Shown here piece by piece: positions 8,893-16,862 of a stretch of DNA of 34,275 nucleotides; position 1 is the stretch's first letter, and every line of letters begins with the position of its first letter. The notes beneath the pieces were generated by a model that worked only from the letters and a program-made list of their open reading frames with translations, searched no databases and was not told the origin of the DNA. Source of the stretch: Ignisphaera sp. (lineage in GTDB: Archaea; Thermoproteota; Thermoprotei_A; Sulfolobales; Ignisphaeraceae). Both the position numbers and the translations under genes were made by a program. Location: assembly GCA_025058535.1 (NCBI GenBank), contig JANXEL010000042.1:1-34275 (forward strand), written 5' to 3'.

Positions 8893-8909
8893 GGAAGACT
8901 CACCGCTTA

Positions 8910-9938
8910 TTAACTGTCTTCAAAAGACAGTGAAACAATATCGTCTAAAACAGAGTGCGCAGTCTCTATACCACCGCCTCCTCTACCTATGAATACCACT
9001 TCAGTTGCATCACTTCTTATTCTAACACCATTCATTACACCATTTATCTGCGCAAATAGCTCGCTCCTCGGAATCTTTGCAATTCTTATCGAAGCTTTTC
9101 CCCCACGAACGTCAAAAGATGCAATAGATTTTATAACATACCCCTGCCTTACAGCATCAATAATATCCCTAAGTGAGACTCTAGATATGCTCTCTCTATT
9201 AATTTCTTCAATCTTTAATGGTCTTTCCAAAATATTGGATATAATTACAATTTTTGCTGCAGCATCCACACCATCTATATCTAGCGTAGGGTCGGCTTCT
9301 GCAATACCTAGTGCTTGAGCCATTTTGAGTGCATCAGTGAACTCTACGAGTTTTTCATGCATTTCTGTCAGTATGAAGTTGGATGTGGCGTTTAGTATAC
9401 CCTCTATCCTCTCAACATCGTGGCTTCTCATGCTTGTCAGGGTAGATATAAATGGTGTTCCTCCTAAAACAGTAGCTCTAAATTTTATCCTTACACCCCT
9501 TGATAGCGCCCTGGATACAATCTCTTTATACTTTAACACGAGTGGAGCTTTATTTGCAGTGACGACGTGCGCCCCCCTATCAATAGCGTACATTATGTTT
9601 GAAAGGCCAGGTTCACCTGATGTGTATTCTGATGGTGTTAACTCCACATGTACATCGGGCTGAGTATTGCTATAGAGGATATTCAGATCAACCCCCTGAT
9701 GTGCATAGGGTTTAAACAGATTCACCCCTGATCTAGGTACCTCACAAAGTTTCAGCAGCTCATACTCATCAAAGCCTTCAGCCTTTAGCGCCATTCCCTT
9801 GGAATCGGCAACGCCAACTACATCTATCAAAATACCGTACCTACTGTTAATAATCTTTCTTTTCAAGGCTATTACCTTGGCCAAAGCTCTTCCAACAGAT
9901 CCAAAACCGATTAGTAGTACTTTCACTCTTCTACCCAT
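8910..9938 (-). CDS. hom: Homoserine dehydrogenase
   Basis: The enzyme reduces aspartate semialdehyde to homoserine, the precursor of threonine and methionine. The NAD(P) motif IGFGSVGRALAKV is at the N terminus, followed by HVELTPSEYTSGEPG, the conserved ANKAPLVLKYKE lysine region, GGTPFISTL and DIDGVDAAAKIVI. At 342 residues it has the catalytic part but no C-terminal ACT domain, common in short archaeal forms. AGGTGAGGAG precedes the ATG, which lies 7 bases after the thrB stop. Its place between thrB and lysC fits a single transcript. Confidence 0.93.
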   Translation of the reverse strand: MGRRVKVLLIGFGSVGRALAKVIALKRKIINSRYGILIDVVGVADSKGMALKAEGFDEYELLKLCEVPRSGVNLFKPYAHQGVDLNILYSNTQPDVHVELTPSEYTSGEPGLSNIMYAIDRGAHVVTANKAPLVLKYKEIVSRALSRGVRIKFRATVLGGTPFISTLTSMRSHDVERIEGILNATSNFILTEMHEKLVEFTDALKMAQALGIAEADPTLDIDGVDAAAKIVIISNILERPLKIEEINRESISRVSLRDIIDAVRQGYVIKSIASFDVRGGKASIRIAKIPRSELFAQINGVMNGVRIRSDATEVVFIGRGGGGIETAHSVLDDIVSLSFEDS

Positions 9939-9945
9939 ACACTCC

Positions 9946-10922
9946 TCACCTCAACAATTTAACACCGATTTCAGAGACTTGTGAAACAATATAATCGCAC
10001 TCCACGCCCTTGCTAACAAGAAACTCTTTTAGTTTCTTACCCACATATCCGGCCTCCTCGGAAGTCCTGTGTATAGAGAATACAGAAGGCCCAGCACCAC
10101 TTATATTAAAACCGAGTGCACCATAATCGTGAGCGAGCCTCTTAAGCTCATAGTAGTATGGTATCATTGCAGCTCTGTAAGGCTCGACAACAACATCGGT
10201 CGATACCGCTTCACCAAATAATTCTATGTTGCCACTAAGTAGTGCATAGATTAACTTTGCTAATGAGGATGACTGTCTGATATGCTTATCTAGATCTATC
10301 TGCTTTGGCAGTAAAGATCTTGCATATTCAGTTTTTCTCCTTCCTGTAAATTCTGGGAGCTTTGGAGTAACTATAGCTATGCTAATCCTCATGCTAGGTT
10401 TGAAGCTGTAGACCCTATTCCTATTGATGTCAATAATGACGAATCCGCCAAAGAGGCTGGCAGCAACATTATCGTAGTGGGGGGAGCTAGCAGCAAAAGC
10501 TTCACCCAATCCCGATAGATACAGGAGCTCATCATCGCTCATATTTAATTTAAAGAGTTTGGATAGTGCAAAAGCTGTGGCAGCTGAGGTTGCCCCTGAG
10601 CTCCCCAAACCTAAAGCTGGAGGTACACCCTTAATAATCTTAATGTATAGATCTACATCCCTTATACTGTACCTCTCTATGAAGCCCTTTGCCACAGCGT
10701 AAGCAACATTATGTTCGCCAGATGGGACATTGAAACCCTCAGAACTTACAGATATTTTTCCATTACCTGGGGCAAGGGAAACCTCTACAGTATCCTGGAA
10801 CGCAGAAATAGCCATAGCCAGAATATCAAACCCGGGACCCAGGTTCGCTATGGAGCCAGGTGCCTTGACAACAACATTTTTAGCCGCATCATCCCACCCT
10901 TCAGCTATATTGTTTGGCGCAT
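9946..10922 (-). CDS. thrB: Homoserine kinase, with an apparent frameshift near its 5' end
   Basis: This GHMP kinase phosphorylates homoserine on the way to threonine. Visible motifs are APGSIANLGPGFDILAMA, GVPPALGLGSSGATSAATA (ATP loop) and FNISGAGPSVFSI. The homologous N terminus lies in a frame open from 10941 but with no ATG, GTG or TTG before the internal Met at 10815, which is past the conserved first motif. A good start (GAGGTGA, five bases, ATG at 10922) exists one frame away and reads MRQTI then TAG at 10907-10905. One extra base after the ACA codon would join it to the kinase frame. ATG ATG at 10892-10887 followed by five A's could also reach the kinase frame by a -1 slip. Sequence error, real mutation and recoding all remain possible. 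Confidence 0.85.
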
Positions 10923-10947
10923 TATCTTCACCTCTAGCTGCTTAGAG

Positions 10948-10962
10948 TTATTTAAATATAAG
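10948..10962 (-). promoter_or_regulatory. Candidate promoter of thrB-hom-lysC-asd
   Basis: On the minus strand CTTATATTTAAATAA is a strong archaeal TATA-like stretch. Its centre (about 10955) predicts a transcript start near 10930, just before the GAGGTGA and the ATG at 10922. This supports 10922 as the intended thrB start. The gap to the upstream Lrp gene is only about 60 bases, so read-through from lysY-lysZ-lrp is also possible. Confidence 0.5.
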
Positions 10963-11001
10963 CTAAGTGCAGTGTTTAAAAGTTTTTCCTTTTTGGAATG
11001 T

Positions 11002-11424
11002 TTAGACCCAGGTTCTGAGTACAATCATGGTATATGTGCTTACCACTCCTGGTATCGATCTTATTTCATCTATAAACCTATTAATCATCTCAACACCACT
11101 TGCTCTAACTACCACGATAATATCGTACTCTCCCGTAACCTCATATACGTAGTCAACACCCGCAATCTTCATGATATTTCTGGAGATTTCTGGTACAGGT
11201 ACGGGAGGCTGGGACTTGACGAGAATGACAGCCTTTACCTCATTTCCAAGGTCATACTCCACAGTCATCTTCTTTATTACTCCAGTTTTGATTAACTTGG
11301 ATATCCGTTTTCTAACTGCAGATTCGCTTATACCAAGTTCTTTTGCAAGTCTAGAATAAGGGGTTCTAGCATTTTCTTTGAGAAGCTTTAACAACCTTAT
11401 ATCAATATCGTCAAGTGTAGGCAA
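11002..11424 (-). CDS. Lrp/AsnC-family transcription regulator, LysM-like
   Basis: An N-terminal winged HTH (DIDIRLLKLLKENARTPYSRLAKELGISESAVRKRI in the family pattern, up to about residue 55) is followed by an Lrp/RAM ligand-binding domain (AVILVKSQPP to TMIVLRTWV). It lies directly after lysZ, as LysM does in Sulfolobus, where LysM controls the lysW gene cluster with lysine as effector; the same role here is inferred from position. I prefer the TTG at 11424 because GGGTGA, which is also the end of lysZ, lies five to six bases before it, giving 140 residues. The GTG at 11457 (151 residues) would overlap lysZ by 29 bases. Confidence 0.85.
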   Translation of the reverse strand: MPTLDDIDIRLLKLLKENARTPYSRLAKELGISESAVRKRISKLIKTGVIKKMTVEYDLGNEVKAVILVKSQPPVPVPEISRNIMKIAGVDYVYEVTGEYDIIVVVRASGVEMINRFIDEIRSIPGVVSTYTMIVLRTWV

Positions 11425-11428
11425 TCTC

Positions 11429-12232
11429 TCACCCTTTAACAATGCTGGTGCCTCCACCTCTTAGTGCATTTGTTATAGGGCTACTGATATTGCCGGAGGC
11501 TATTACTATCCTCCCTACGCCGTTTTCTAGAGCTTTTTCAGCCATCAGTACTTTCCTATTCATTCCAGGACCAATCCTCTTTACAATTTCGCTAATTTCG
11601 CTTGTTCTAATCTCTCTGACAATGTTATTATCAATTATAACTCCATCAACGTCCGTCAATATCACCAGGCTCTCAACCTTGAGTGCTGATGCAATGGCAT
11701 ATGCAGCCTGGTCGCCATCTACATTTAGTAGCACCCCCTCATCATCCACTGCTATAGGTGCGATAATGACTACGTACTTTTTCTCCAGTAGTATATTGAT
11801 TAGTTCAGTGTTGACACTAATTATTCTGCCAGTATATCCACCATCTATAACCCTCTTTCTACCCCTCTCATCTACTACTACAATACGCTTCTTTCTCTCG
11901 GCCAATAGCGTAGGGCCATCAGCTCCTGTTATACCTACAGCTCTACATCCAAGAGACTTGAATTTTGATACTATTGACTTATTGATTCTGCCGGCCATGA
12001 CCATTACATAAACCTCGAGCTCCCTTTCATCAGTATACCTACTTCTTATACCCTCAGGAGATATAACGAATTTGGGTTCTACTCCAAGCTTTTTACAAAA
12101 CTCGCTAACGATATCTCCACCACCGTGGACTAGAACCACATTTCTATCCTTTGATAAATTAACAGCATCCTCTACAATGCTATCAATATTGTTATTCAGC
12201 ACTCGACCACCAACTTTAACAATTATGGTCAT
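11429..12232 (-). CDS. lysZ: [LysW]-aminoadipate/glutamate kinase
   Basis: This 267-residue amino-acid kinase is of the ArgB/LysZ family. In LysW pathways it phosphorylates the side-chain carboxylate of aminoadipate or glutamate while the amino group is held by LysW. Motifs are VKVGGRVL, VHGGGDIVSEF (HGGG at 36-39), SRYTDERELEVYVMVMAGRINK, the phosphate-site GITGADGPTLLA, and DVDGVI with GMNRKVLMAEKAL at the end. The segment GIRSRYTDERE is typical for the LysZ-like archaeal group. GTGAGG lies four bases before the ATG. It follows lysY after 13 bases and is followed by the Lrp gene. Confidence 0.92.
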   Translation of the reverse strand: MTIIVKVGGRVLNNNIDSIVEDAVNLSKDRNVVLVHGGGDIVSEFCKKLGVEPKFVISPEGIRSRYTDERELEVYVMVMAGRINKSIVSKFKSLGCRAVGITGADGPTLLAERKKRIVVVDERGRKRVIDGGYTGRIISVNTELINILLEKKYVVIIAPIAVDDEGVLLNVDGDQAAYAIASALKVESLVILTDVDGVIIDNNIVREIRTSEISEIVKRIGPGMNRKVLMAEKALENGVGRIVIASGNISSPITNALRGGGTSIVKG

Positions 12233-12245
12233 ACTTCCTCACACC

Positions 12246-13304
12246 CTACACAGGCTTCGGAGGTACCACCATAAGTCCCGCCATCTCTTCAAAACCCTTT
12301 ACAATGTTAAAAGCCTGAATAGCCTGACCTGCAGCACCCTTCATCAAATTATCTATTGCGGCAAATGATGTAATTCTATTCAGCCTCTTTTCAACAGCAA
12401 AACCTATATCTGCAAAATTGCTTCCGATTACGTATTTTGGATCTGGGTAGCCCGGCGGCAATCTATACACTATCCTTATGAAGGGCTCACCTTTATACGC
12501 ATTTACGTAGTGCTTTAGAAGCTCAGCATCATCTAAGCTGTTGATGAGCCAGGCATGTGAGGAAGCTAGAGCACCTCTTATACTCCCAACGGCGTGTGGA
12601 ACCATAGATACCTTAATTTCATGGCCAGCTACTATACTCAGCTCCTGCTCGACTTCAGCAGCATGTCTGTGGCCTTCAGCATCATATGGTCTTATGCAGC
12701 CCTCTCTCTCAGGGTGATGATCAGAGATAGAGGGTTTTGAACCAGCTTCACTGCTTCCAACCTTTACATCCACCACTATTCTATCCATGTGAATAAGTCT
12801 ATTCCTAACGAGAGGTATTAGTGAAAGTATGGCCGCAGTTGCATTACAACCAGGCGAAGCTACAAGTTTAGCACCCCTTAGTTCAGCTCTATGAAGTTCA
12901 GGCATTCCATATACAGCCTTTTTAATCAGATCCTGGTACGGATGTTCATAACCATACCAAGCCTTGTATGCTTCAGGGTTTTTTAACCTAAAGTCAGCAC
13001 TCAGATCAATAATAGTTAATCCAGCTTCATACAGTTTTGGAGTGTAGTTCAACGACACACCGTGTGGAAGCGATAAGAATACGGTCTCGCATTTCTTTAA
13101 AATGAGATCTATGCTAAATTCGGAAAATTTAAGGTTTCTATACATGCCTCGTAGATTGAAGTGGACATAGTGAATAGGCTTGCCTATGTACTCTCTAGAT
13201 GTTGCTGCAACCACCTCTGCATGTGGGTGTGTGGCCAGGAGTCTAAGCAGCTCACCTCCTGTGTATCCTGATGCACCCGCTATACACACACCTATTTTAC
13301 TCAT
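12246..13304 (-). CDS. lysY: [LysW]-aminoadipyl/glutamyl phosphate reductase
   Basis: This ArgC-like NADPH-dependent reductase turns the LysW-bound acyl phosphate into the semialdehyde. It has the Rossmann motif GASGYTGGELLRLL near residues 10-23, the catalytic Cys C153 in SPGCNATAAI, the VGSSEAGSKPSISDHHPERE segment and VVPHAVG-like MVPHAVGSIRG. I use the ATG at 13304 (352 residues), eight bases after AGGTGG; a GTG at 13316 is inside that ribosome binding site. It is the first gene of the minus-strand lysY-lysZ-lrp unit and is divergent from lysW. A possible TATA element (GTTAAAAC, about 13330-13337) would give a near-leaderless transcript. Confidence 0.93.
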   Translation of the reverse strand: MSKIGVCIAGASGYTGGELLRLLATHPHAEVVAATSREYIGKPIHYVHFNLRGMYRNLKFSEFSIDLILKKCETVFLSLPHGVSLNYTPKLYEAGLTIIDLSADFRLKNPEAYKAWYGYEHPYQDLIKKAVYGMPELHRAELRGAKLVASPGCNATAAILSLIPLVRNRLIHMDRIVVDVKVGSSEAGSKPSISDHHPEREGCIRPYDAEGHRHAAEVEQELSIVAGHEIKVSMVPHAVGSIRGALASSHAWLINSLDDAELLKHYVNAYKGEPFIRIVYRLPPGYPDPKYVIGSNFADIGFAVEKRLNRITSFAAIDNLMKGAAGQAIQAFNIVKGFEEMAGLMVVPPKPV

Positions 13305-13463
13305 TAATATTTCCACCTATTTGTCTACCGTAGTTTTAACAATAGGTGCAAACTTAACTAATGCTCCGTATATTCTTTGGTGCGGCCTTAAATGTGCTCT
13401 ATCTATACTCAGTACGAAATTTGAACTAGAACGCTACAACAATCCGCACATATCATTTACAGT

Positions 13464-13474
13464 ATTATATATAT
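13464..13474 (+). promoter_or_regulatory. Candidate TATA box of the lysW operon
   Basis: ATTATATATAT is a strong archaeal TATA-like stretch. With the usual 26-base offset, transcription would begin near 13495, about 40 bases before the lysW ATG. CAGTAT occurs just before it (13460-13465) and again at 13478-13483. Confidence 0.55.
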
Positions 13475-13478
13475 CCCC

Positions 13479-13495
13479 AGTATACACTCCATACT
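13479..13495 (+). promoter_or_regulatory. Inverted repeat between TATA box and lysW, possible Lrp/LysM operator
   Basis: AGTATACACTCCATACT is an inverted repeat with arms AGTAT and ATACT around a 7-base centre. It sits between the TATA box and the predicted transcript start, where a bound protein would block polymerase. Lrp-family proteins usually bind pseudo-palindromes of about 15 bp, and the gene for such a protein is 2 kb away. The same 17-bp layout with the identical centre CACTC occurs before argG (22650-22666). Binding is inferred. Confidence 0.45.
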
Positions 13496-13536
13496 ATTGT
13501 CAAATACAAACCTTTGACCATTTTGGTGGGCTGTAG

Positions 13537-13707
13537 ATGGTATCAGTTAAATGTCCTGTCTGTGGTGGAGATGTGCAACTGCCAGAAGACGTTGTAGCAG
13601 GAGAGATCATTGAGCACGACTGTGGAATGACCCTTGAGGTTGTAGTGGATAACAATACAGTGAAGCTAAGACCATTTGAAGGAGTTGGTGAGGACTGGGG
13701 AGAATAG
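13537..13707 (+). CDS. lysW: LysW, amino-group carrier protein for lysine/arginine synthesis
   Basis: This 56-residue acidic protein begins MVSVKCPVCGGDVQLPED and ends GVGEDWGE. The C-terminal EDWGE is the hallmark of LysW: the side-chain carboxylate of its last Glu is joined to the amino group of aminoadipate or glutamate, and the following enzymes act on the tethered substrate. A small zinc site is expected from CPVC and the EHDC segment; as in Sulfolobus LysW, the first Cys of the second pair is missing and a His lies next to that position. GGTGG lies seven bases before the ATG. It is the first gene of lysW-lysX-lysJ-lysK and the end of the gene meets the start of lysX. Confidence 0.96.
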   Translation: MVSVKCPVCGGDVQLPEDVVAGEIIEHDCGMTLEVVVDNNTVKLRPFEGVGEDWGE

Positions 13708-13711
13708 AGAG

Positions 13712-14584
13712 GTGGGGTTTATTGCCAGAGTTGGCATAGCGTACGAGGTTCTAAGGTGGGAGGAGAAAGCACTAGCTGACGCCGCAAAGGATCTCAACCT
13801 TAGTGTTGACCTCCTCCATATACACTCGCTGCAACTTCTAATAGGACGCAATGGATTACACGAACTATCGGGTATAGATGATGAAATAGTACTGCAGAGG
13901 GCTATAAGTCATACGACTGCACTAAATGTTACTCTAGCCCTTGAGTCATTGGGTATAAGAGTTATCAACACGTCAAACGCTACGGCAACCGCTATGAACA
14001 AGCTTTGGACAGCGTCAATACTAGCGAGAGCTGGTATAAAGATTCCTAGAACTATCATAGCTTTTAGTGAGGAATCCTGCTATAAATCAGCGCAGCTCTT
14101 AGGATACCCTGTTGTGGTGAAACCAATTGATGGCAGTTGGGGTAGGTTGATAGCCATGGCTAGAGATGATGAGGAGCTCAGAGCGATACTTGAGCACAGA
14201 ACCTATATGCCCAACCCCACAATGAAGGTCCACATGCTACAGGAGTTTGTAAAGAAGCCAGGGAGGGATATAAGGATTTTCGTGGTTGGTGATGAAACGC
14301 CTGCAGCAATATATAGAGTTAGTGGCCACTGGATAACAAATACAGCTAGAGGTGGGAAGGCAGTGGCTGCAAGAATAGATGCTGAGCTCAGTGAGCTGGC
14401 GTTGAAGTCCGCTAAATTGATTGGAATTGAGGTAGCAGGTATTGACGTATTTGAGGATCCCGAAAGGGGATATATAGTGAATGAAATCAATGCCATACCT
14501 GAATTTAAGAACACTGTAGCTGCAACAGGGATTCAGCTTCATACCAAGATAGTGGAGTACATAAGAAATCAGGTGAGGAAATAA
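13712..14584 (+). CDS. lysX: LysX-type LysW ligase (aminoadipate/glutamate-LysW ligase)
   Basis: This ATP-grasp enzyme of the RimK/LysX group joins the amino group of its amino-acid substrate to the C-terminal Glu of LysW. Motifs are GYPVVVKPIDGSWGRLIA, QEFVKKPGRDIRIFVVGDETPAAIYR, the substrate-loop HWITNTARGGKA, and the metal site VNEINAIPEFKNT. The GTG at 13712 gives 290 residues, close to the family length, and leaves lysW non-overlapping; the frame is open to a TTG at 13676. Note that GAGGTG (13709-13714) stands six bases before an in-frame ATT at 13721, directly before the conserved RVGIAYEVLR strand, so initiation might be at ATT. LysX and ArgX (glutamate-specific) cannot be separated with confidence here. 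Confidence 0.92.
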   Translation: MGFIARVGIAYEVLRWEEKALADAAKDLNLSVDLLHIHSLQLLIGRNGLHELSGIDDEIVLQRAISHTTALNVTLALESLGIRVINTSNATATAMNKLWTASILARAGIKIPRTIIAFSEESCYKSAQLLGYPVVVKPIDGSWGRLIAMARDDEELRAILEHRTYMPNPTMKVHMLQEFVKKPGRDIRIFVVGDETPAAIYRVSGHWITNTARGGKAVAARIDAELSELALKSAKLIGIEVAGIDVFEDPERGYIVNEINAIPEFKNTVAATGIQLHTKIVEYIRNQVRK

Positions 14585-15742
14585 TTGTTGAAGTATCTCA
14601 CTTTCTATGAGGATAGAGGTATTGAGGTGTGGCATGCAGAGGGGCAGTATGTATGGGATTCAAATGGTAGGAAGTATCTCGATATGCATACTGGCCACGG
14701 TGTAGCATTTCTAGGTCACAGGCACCCGCATATTGTTGGCTCTATTATCGAACAGATGAAGAGTATAGCAGTCTTATCAACAGCATTTAGAAGTAGAGTA
14801 AGGGATGAGATGCTAGACACCGTTTCTAAGATTGTACCAAGCAAATTCGAATACATGTATCTGCTGAATAGTGGGAGTGAAGCAGTAGAGTTTTCGCTCA
14901 AGATTGCTAGGAAAGCTACGAACAGAAAGAAGATCATTTACTTTACGAACTCCTTCCACGGGAGGACATTCGGTGCTCTATCTGTAACGTCTAATCCTAG
15001 ATATAGAAAAGGGTTCGAGCCGCTGCTTCCAGAAACATATCAGTTGAAATATAACGATGTGTCAGAGGTGGATGAGGCTGTGGACGAGAATACGGCAGCT
15101 GTTGTAGTTGAGCTCATACAAGGTGAGGGTGGGATTAATATAGCTACAAGAAATTTTGTATCAGCACTTAGGAGAAGGACTGTTGAAACTGGAGCATTAC
15201 TAGTGGTGGATGAAATCCAAACCGGTTTTGGAAGAACAGGTACGACTTGGCTCTTCGAACAATACGGTGTCACACCAGATATTCTACTAGCTGGAAAGTC
15301 AATTGGAGGAGGCTTTCCAGTAAGCGCTGTATTTATACCGGGTGACACCGCATCTAAGCTTGAGCATGGATGCCACGGCTCGACGTATGGTGGAAATCCG
15401 CTTGCGTGTGCTGCTGTTAAAGCGTCTACAGAAGTCCTAATAAGTGAGAGTGTGCCGCAGCAGGCAAGTACAAAAGGATCTAAATTGATTGAAAAGCTTA
15501 GGAGCGCTGTGATGGGGTATAGGATTGTCAGGGAGGTCAGGGGAGTTGGGCTTATGATAGGAATAGAACTTAGGATAGAACCTACTAAGATAATAAGGTG
15601 CCTTCAGGATGGAGGTCTTCTAGCACTAAAAGCAGGCATAACCGTTCTACGACTTCTACCTCCATACACCATCAACGACAGTGATATTGAGTTTACAGTG
15701 AGAAGAGTTGAAGAATGCCTCTCTGAACAGTTTAGCAGCTGA
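14585..15742 (+). CDS. lysJ: [LysW]-aminoadipate/glutamate semialdehyde aminotransferase
   Basis: This class III PLP aminotransferase (385 residues) transfers an amino group to the LysW-bound semialdehyde, giving LysW-lysine or LysW-ornithine. It has LNSGSEAVEFSLKIARKAT (PLP phosphate site), FHGRTFGALSVTSN, VVDEIQTGFGRTGT, and the PLP lysine K238 in LLAGKSIGGGFP, then GSTYGGNPLACAA. The TTG at 14585 follows the lysX stop directly, with GGTGAGG six bases before it; a second TTG is next to it. The 3' end may overlap lysK. It is an ArgD homologue, and the same protein serves both pathways in several archaea. Confidence 0.93.
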   Translation: MLKYLTFYEDRGIEVWHAEGQYVWDSNGRKYLDMHTGHGVAFLGHRHPHIVGSIIEQMKSIAVLSTAFRSRVRDEMLDTVSKIVPSKFEYMYLLNSGSEAVEFSLKIARKATNRKKIIYFTNSFHGRTFGALSVTSNPRYRKGFEPLLPETYQLKYNDVSEVDEAVDENTAAVVVELIQGEGGINIATRNFVSALRRRTVETGALLVVDEIQTGFGRTGTTWLFEQYGVTPDILLAGKSIGGGFPVSAVFIPGDTASKLEHGCHGSTYGGNPLACAAVKASTEVLISESVPQQASTKGSKLIEKLRSAVMGYRIVREVRGVGLMIGIELRIEPTKIIRCLQDGGLLALKAGITVLRLLPPYTINDSDIEFTVRRVEECLSEQFSS

Positions 15743-15743
15743 T

Positions 15744-16862
15744 ATGCTTACTGAACTACTTAAAGCGTACAGCCCTACAGGTGGGGAATATAGGGCTGTA
15801 GCACTGCTTAGGGATTACGCGAGGGACCTCGGTTACGAAGATGTACATGTGGATGAAGTTGGAAACCTTATAGCCAGCTACGGAGATGGTGATATCTCCG
15901 TAGCCTTTATCGGTCACATAGATACAGTTCCAGGAGAGCTGCCAGTCCTGTTTGATGGTGTAAAAATAGCTGGAAGGGGGGCAGTAGATGCAAAGGGTCC
16001 CTTAACAGCATTATTTATAGGAGTGTCCCAAGCAAGGGCATATGTAGGTAGGGGAGTCAAGGTATACTCAATAGCCGTCGTTGGTGAAGAGGGGGATAGT
16101 AGAGGAGCAAGGCACCTTGTCAGCAGGGGATTTAAGGTTGACGGGTCTATTATTGGAGAGCCTACCAATAATACGGGCATTGCAGTTGGGTATAGAGGGA
16201 GCATCAAATTGATGATCCAGTGTAGTAGTAGTGGCGGCCACACCTCTTCTCCAATGCTAGAAAGCTCGGCATGTGTATCACTCCTAAAGATTTGGACAAT
16301 TATTAGTGGAAAGATGCATGGATTCAAATATAATGAAAACTCATCAGCACTTCTATACATTAACTGTGGAGATCGTGGAAGGTACAACATATATCCTAGA
16401 CACGGTGAGATGATAGTAGATATTAGGGTCTCTGTGAACGAATCGTTAGAATCCGTTATGAAGCTAGTTGATGACATGGTAGGTAGAGGTGATTTATGTA
16501 CACACACTGTCCTAGACTATACTCCGCCAGTTAGAGTTTCTCCAAACAATCCTGTTGTAAGAGCCTTAACAAGAGCAATATTAAAGCAGAATGAGAAGCC
16601 TAGAATACTCTACAAGCTTGGCACAAGCGATATGAATTTGCTATATCCTCACGTAGCACATAGTATGGCGGCCTACGGACCGGGTAGGTCAGAGCTTTCA
16701 CACAGTGATAAAGAGGAGATGAACATTGATGAGCTTATCCACGGAATCAACGTGTACAGAGATGCGACTGTAGAGCTTAGCAGCATCCTTCTAAATAGGG
16801 GGAGGGCTAGACAGCACCAAGATACAAACCTATCAAATCTTCATGCTTTAGGAGCTCCCTAG
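15744..16862 (+). CDS. lysK: [LysW]-lysine/ornithine hydrolase
   Basis: This M20-family metallopeptidase frees lysine or ornithine from LysW, the last step of the pathway. Metal-site motifs are IGHIDTVPG, GAVDAKGPL (Asp), VGEEGDSRGARHL (Glu pair), GEPTN and a C-terminal His in SELSHSDKEEM. The ATG at 15744 lies one base after the lysJ stop and gives 372 residues; a TTG at 15708 with a weak GTGAG before it would give 384 and a 35-base overlap with lysJ. The last residues run 56 bases into the convergent livF gene, so the two genes overlap tail to tail. Confidence 0.92.
   Translation: MLTELLKAYSPTGGEYRAVALLRDYARDLGYEDVHVDEVGNLIASYGDGDISVAFIGHIDTVPGELPVLFDGVKIAGRGAVDAKGPLTALFIGVSQARAYVGRGVKVYSIAVVGEEGDSRGARHLVSRGFKVDGSIIGEPTNNTGIAVGYRGSIKLMIQCSSSGGHTSSPMLESSACVSLLKIWTIISGKMHGFKYNENSSALLYINCGDRGRYNIYPRHGEMIVDIRVSVNESLESVMKLVDDMVGRGDLCTHTVLDYTPPVRVSPNNPVVRALTRAILKQNEKPRILYKLGTSDMNLLYPHVAHSMAAYGPGRSELSHSDKEEMNIDELIHGINVYRDATVELSSILLNRGRARQHQDTNLSNLHALGAP

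Noticed and set aside
10711-11295. 194-residue plus-strand ORF across the thrB and lrp genes
   Set aside because: It is antisense to thrB and the Lrp gene, which both have clear family motifs; its own sequence has no recognisable domain and no promoter or ribosome binding site.
11442-12011. 189-residue plus-strand ORF
   Set aside because: It is a mirror of lysZ, low in complexity (Ser/Thr/Ile/Leu), with no domain.
13180-13536. 118-residue plus-strand ORF running into the lysW promoter
   Set aside because: It is antisense to lysY and then crosses the TATA box and inverted repeat; no domain is seen.
15914-16507. 197-residue minus-strand ORF
   Set aside because: It is antisense within lysK, which has all M20 metal-site motifs in the other strand.
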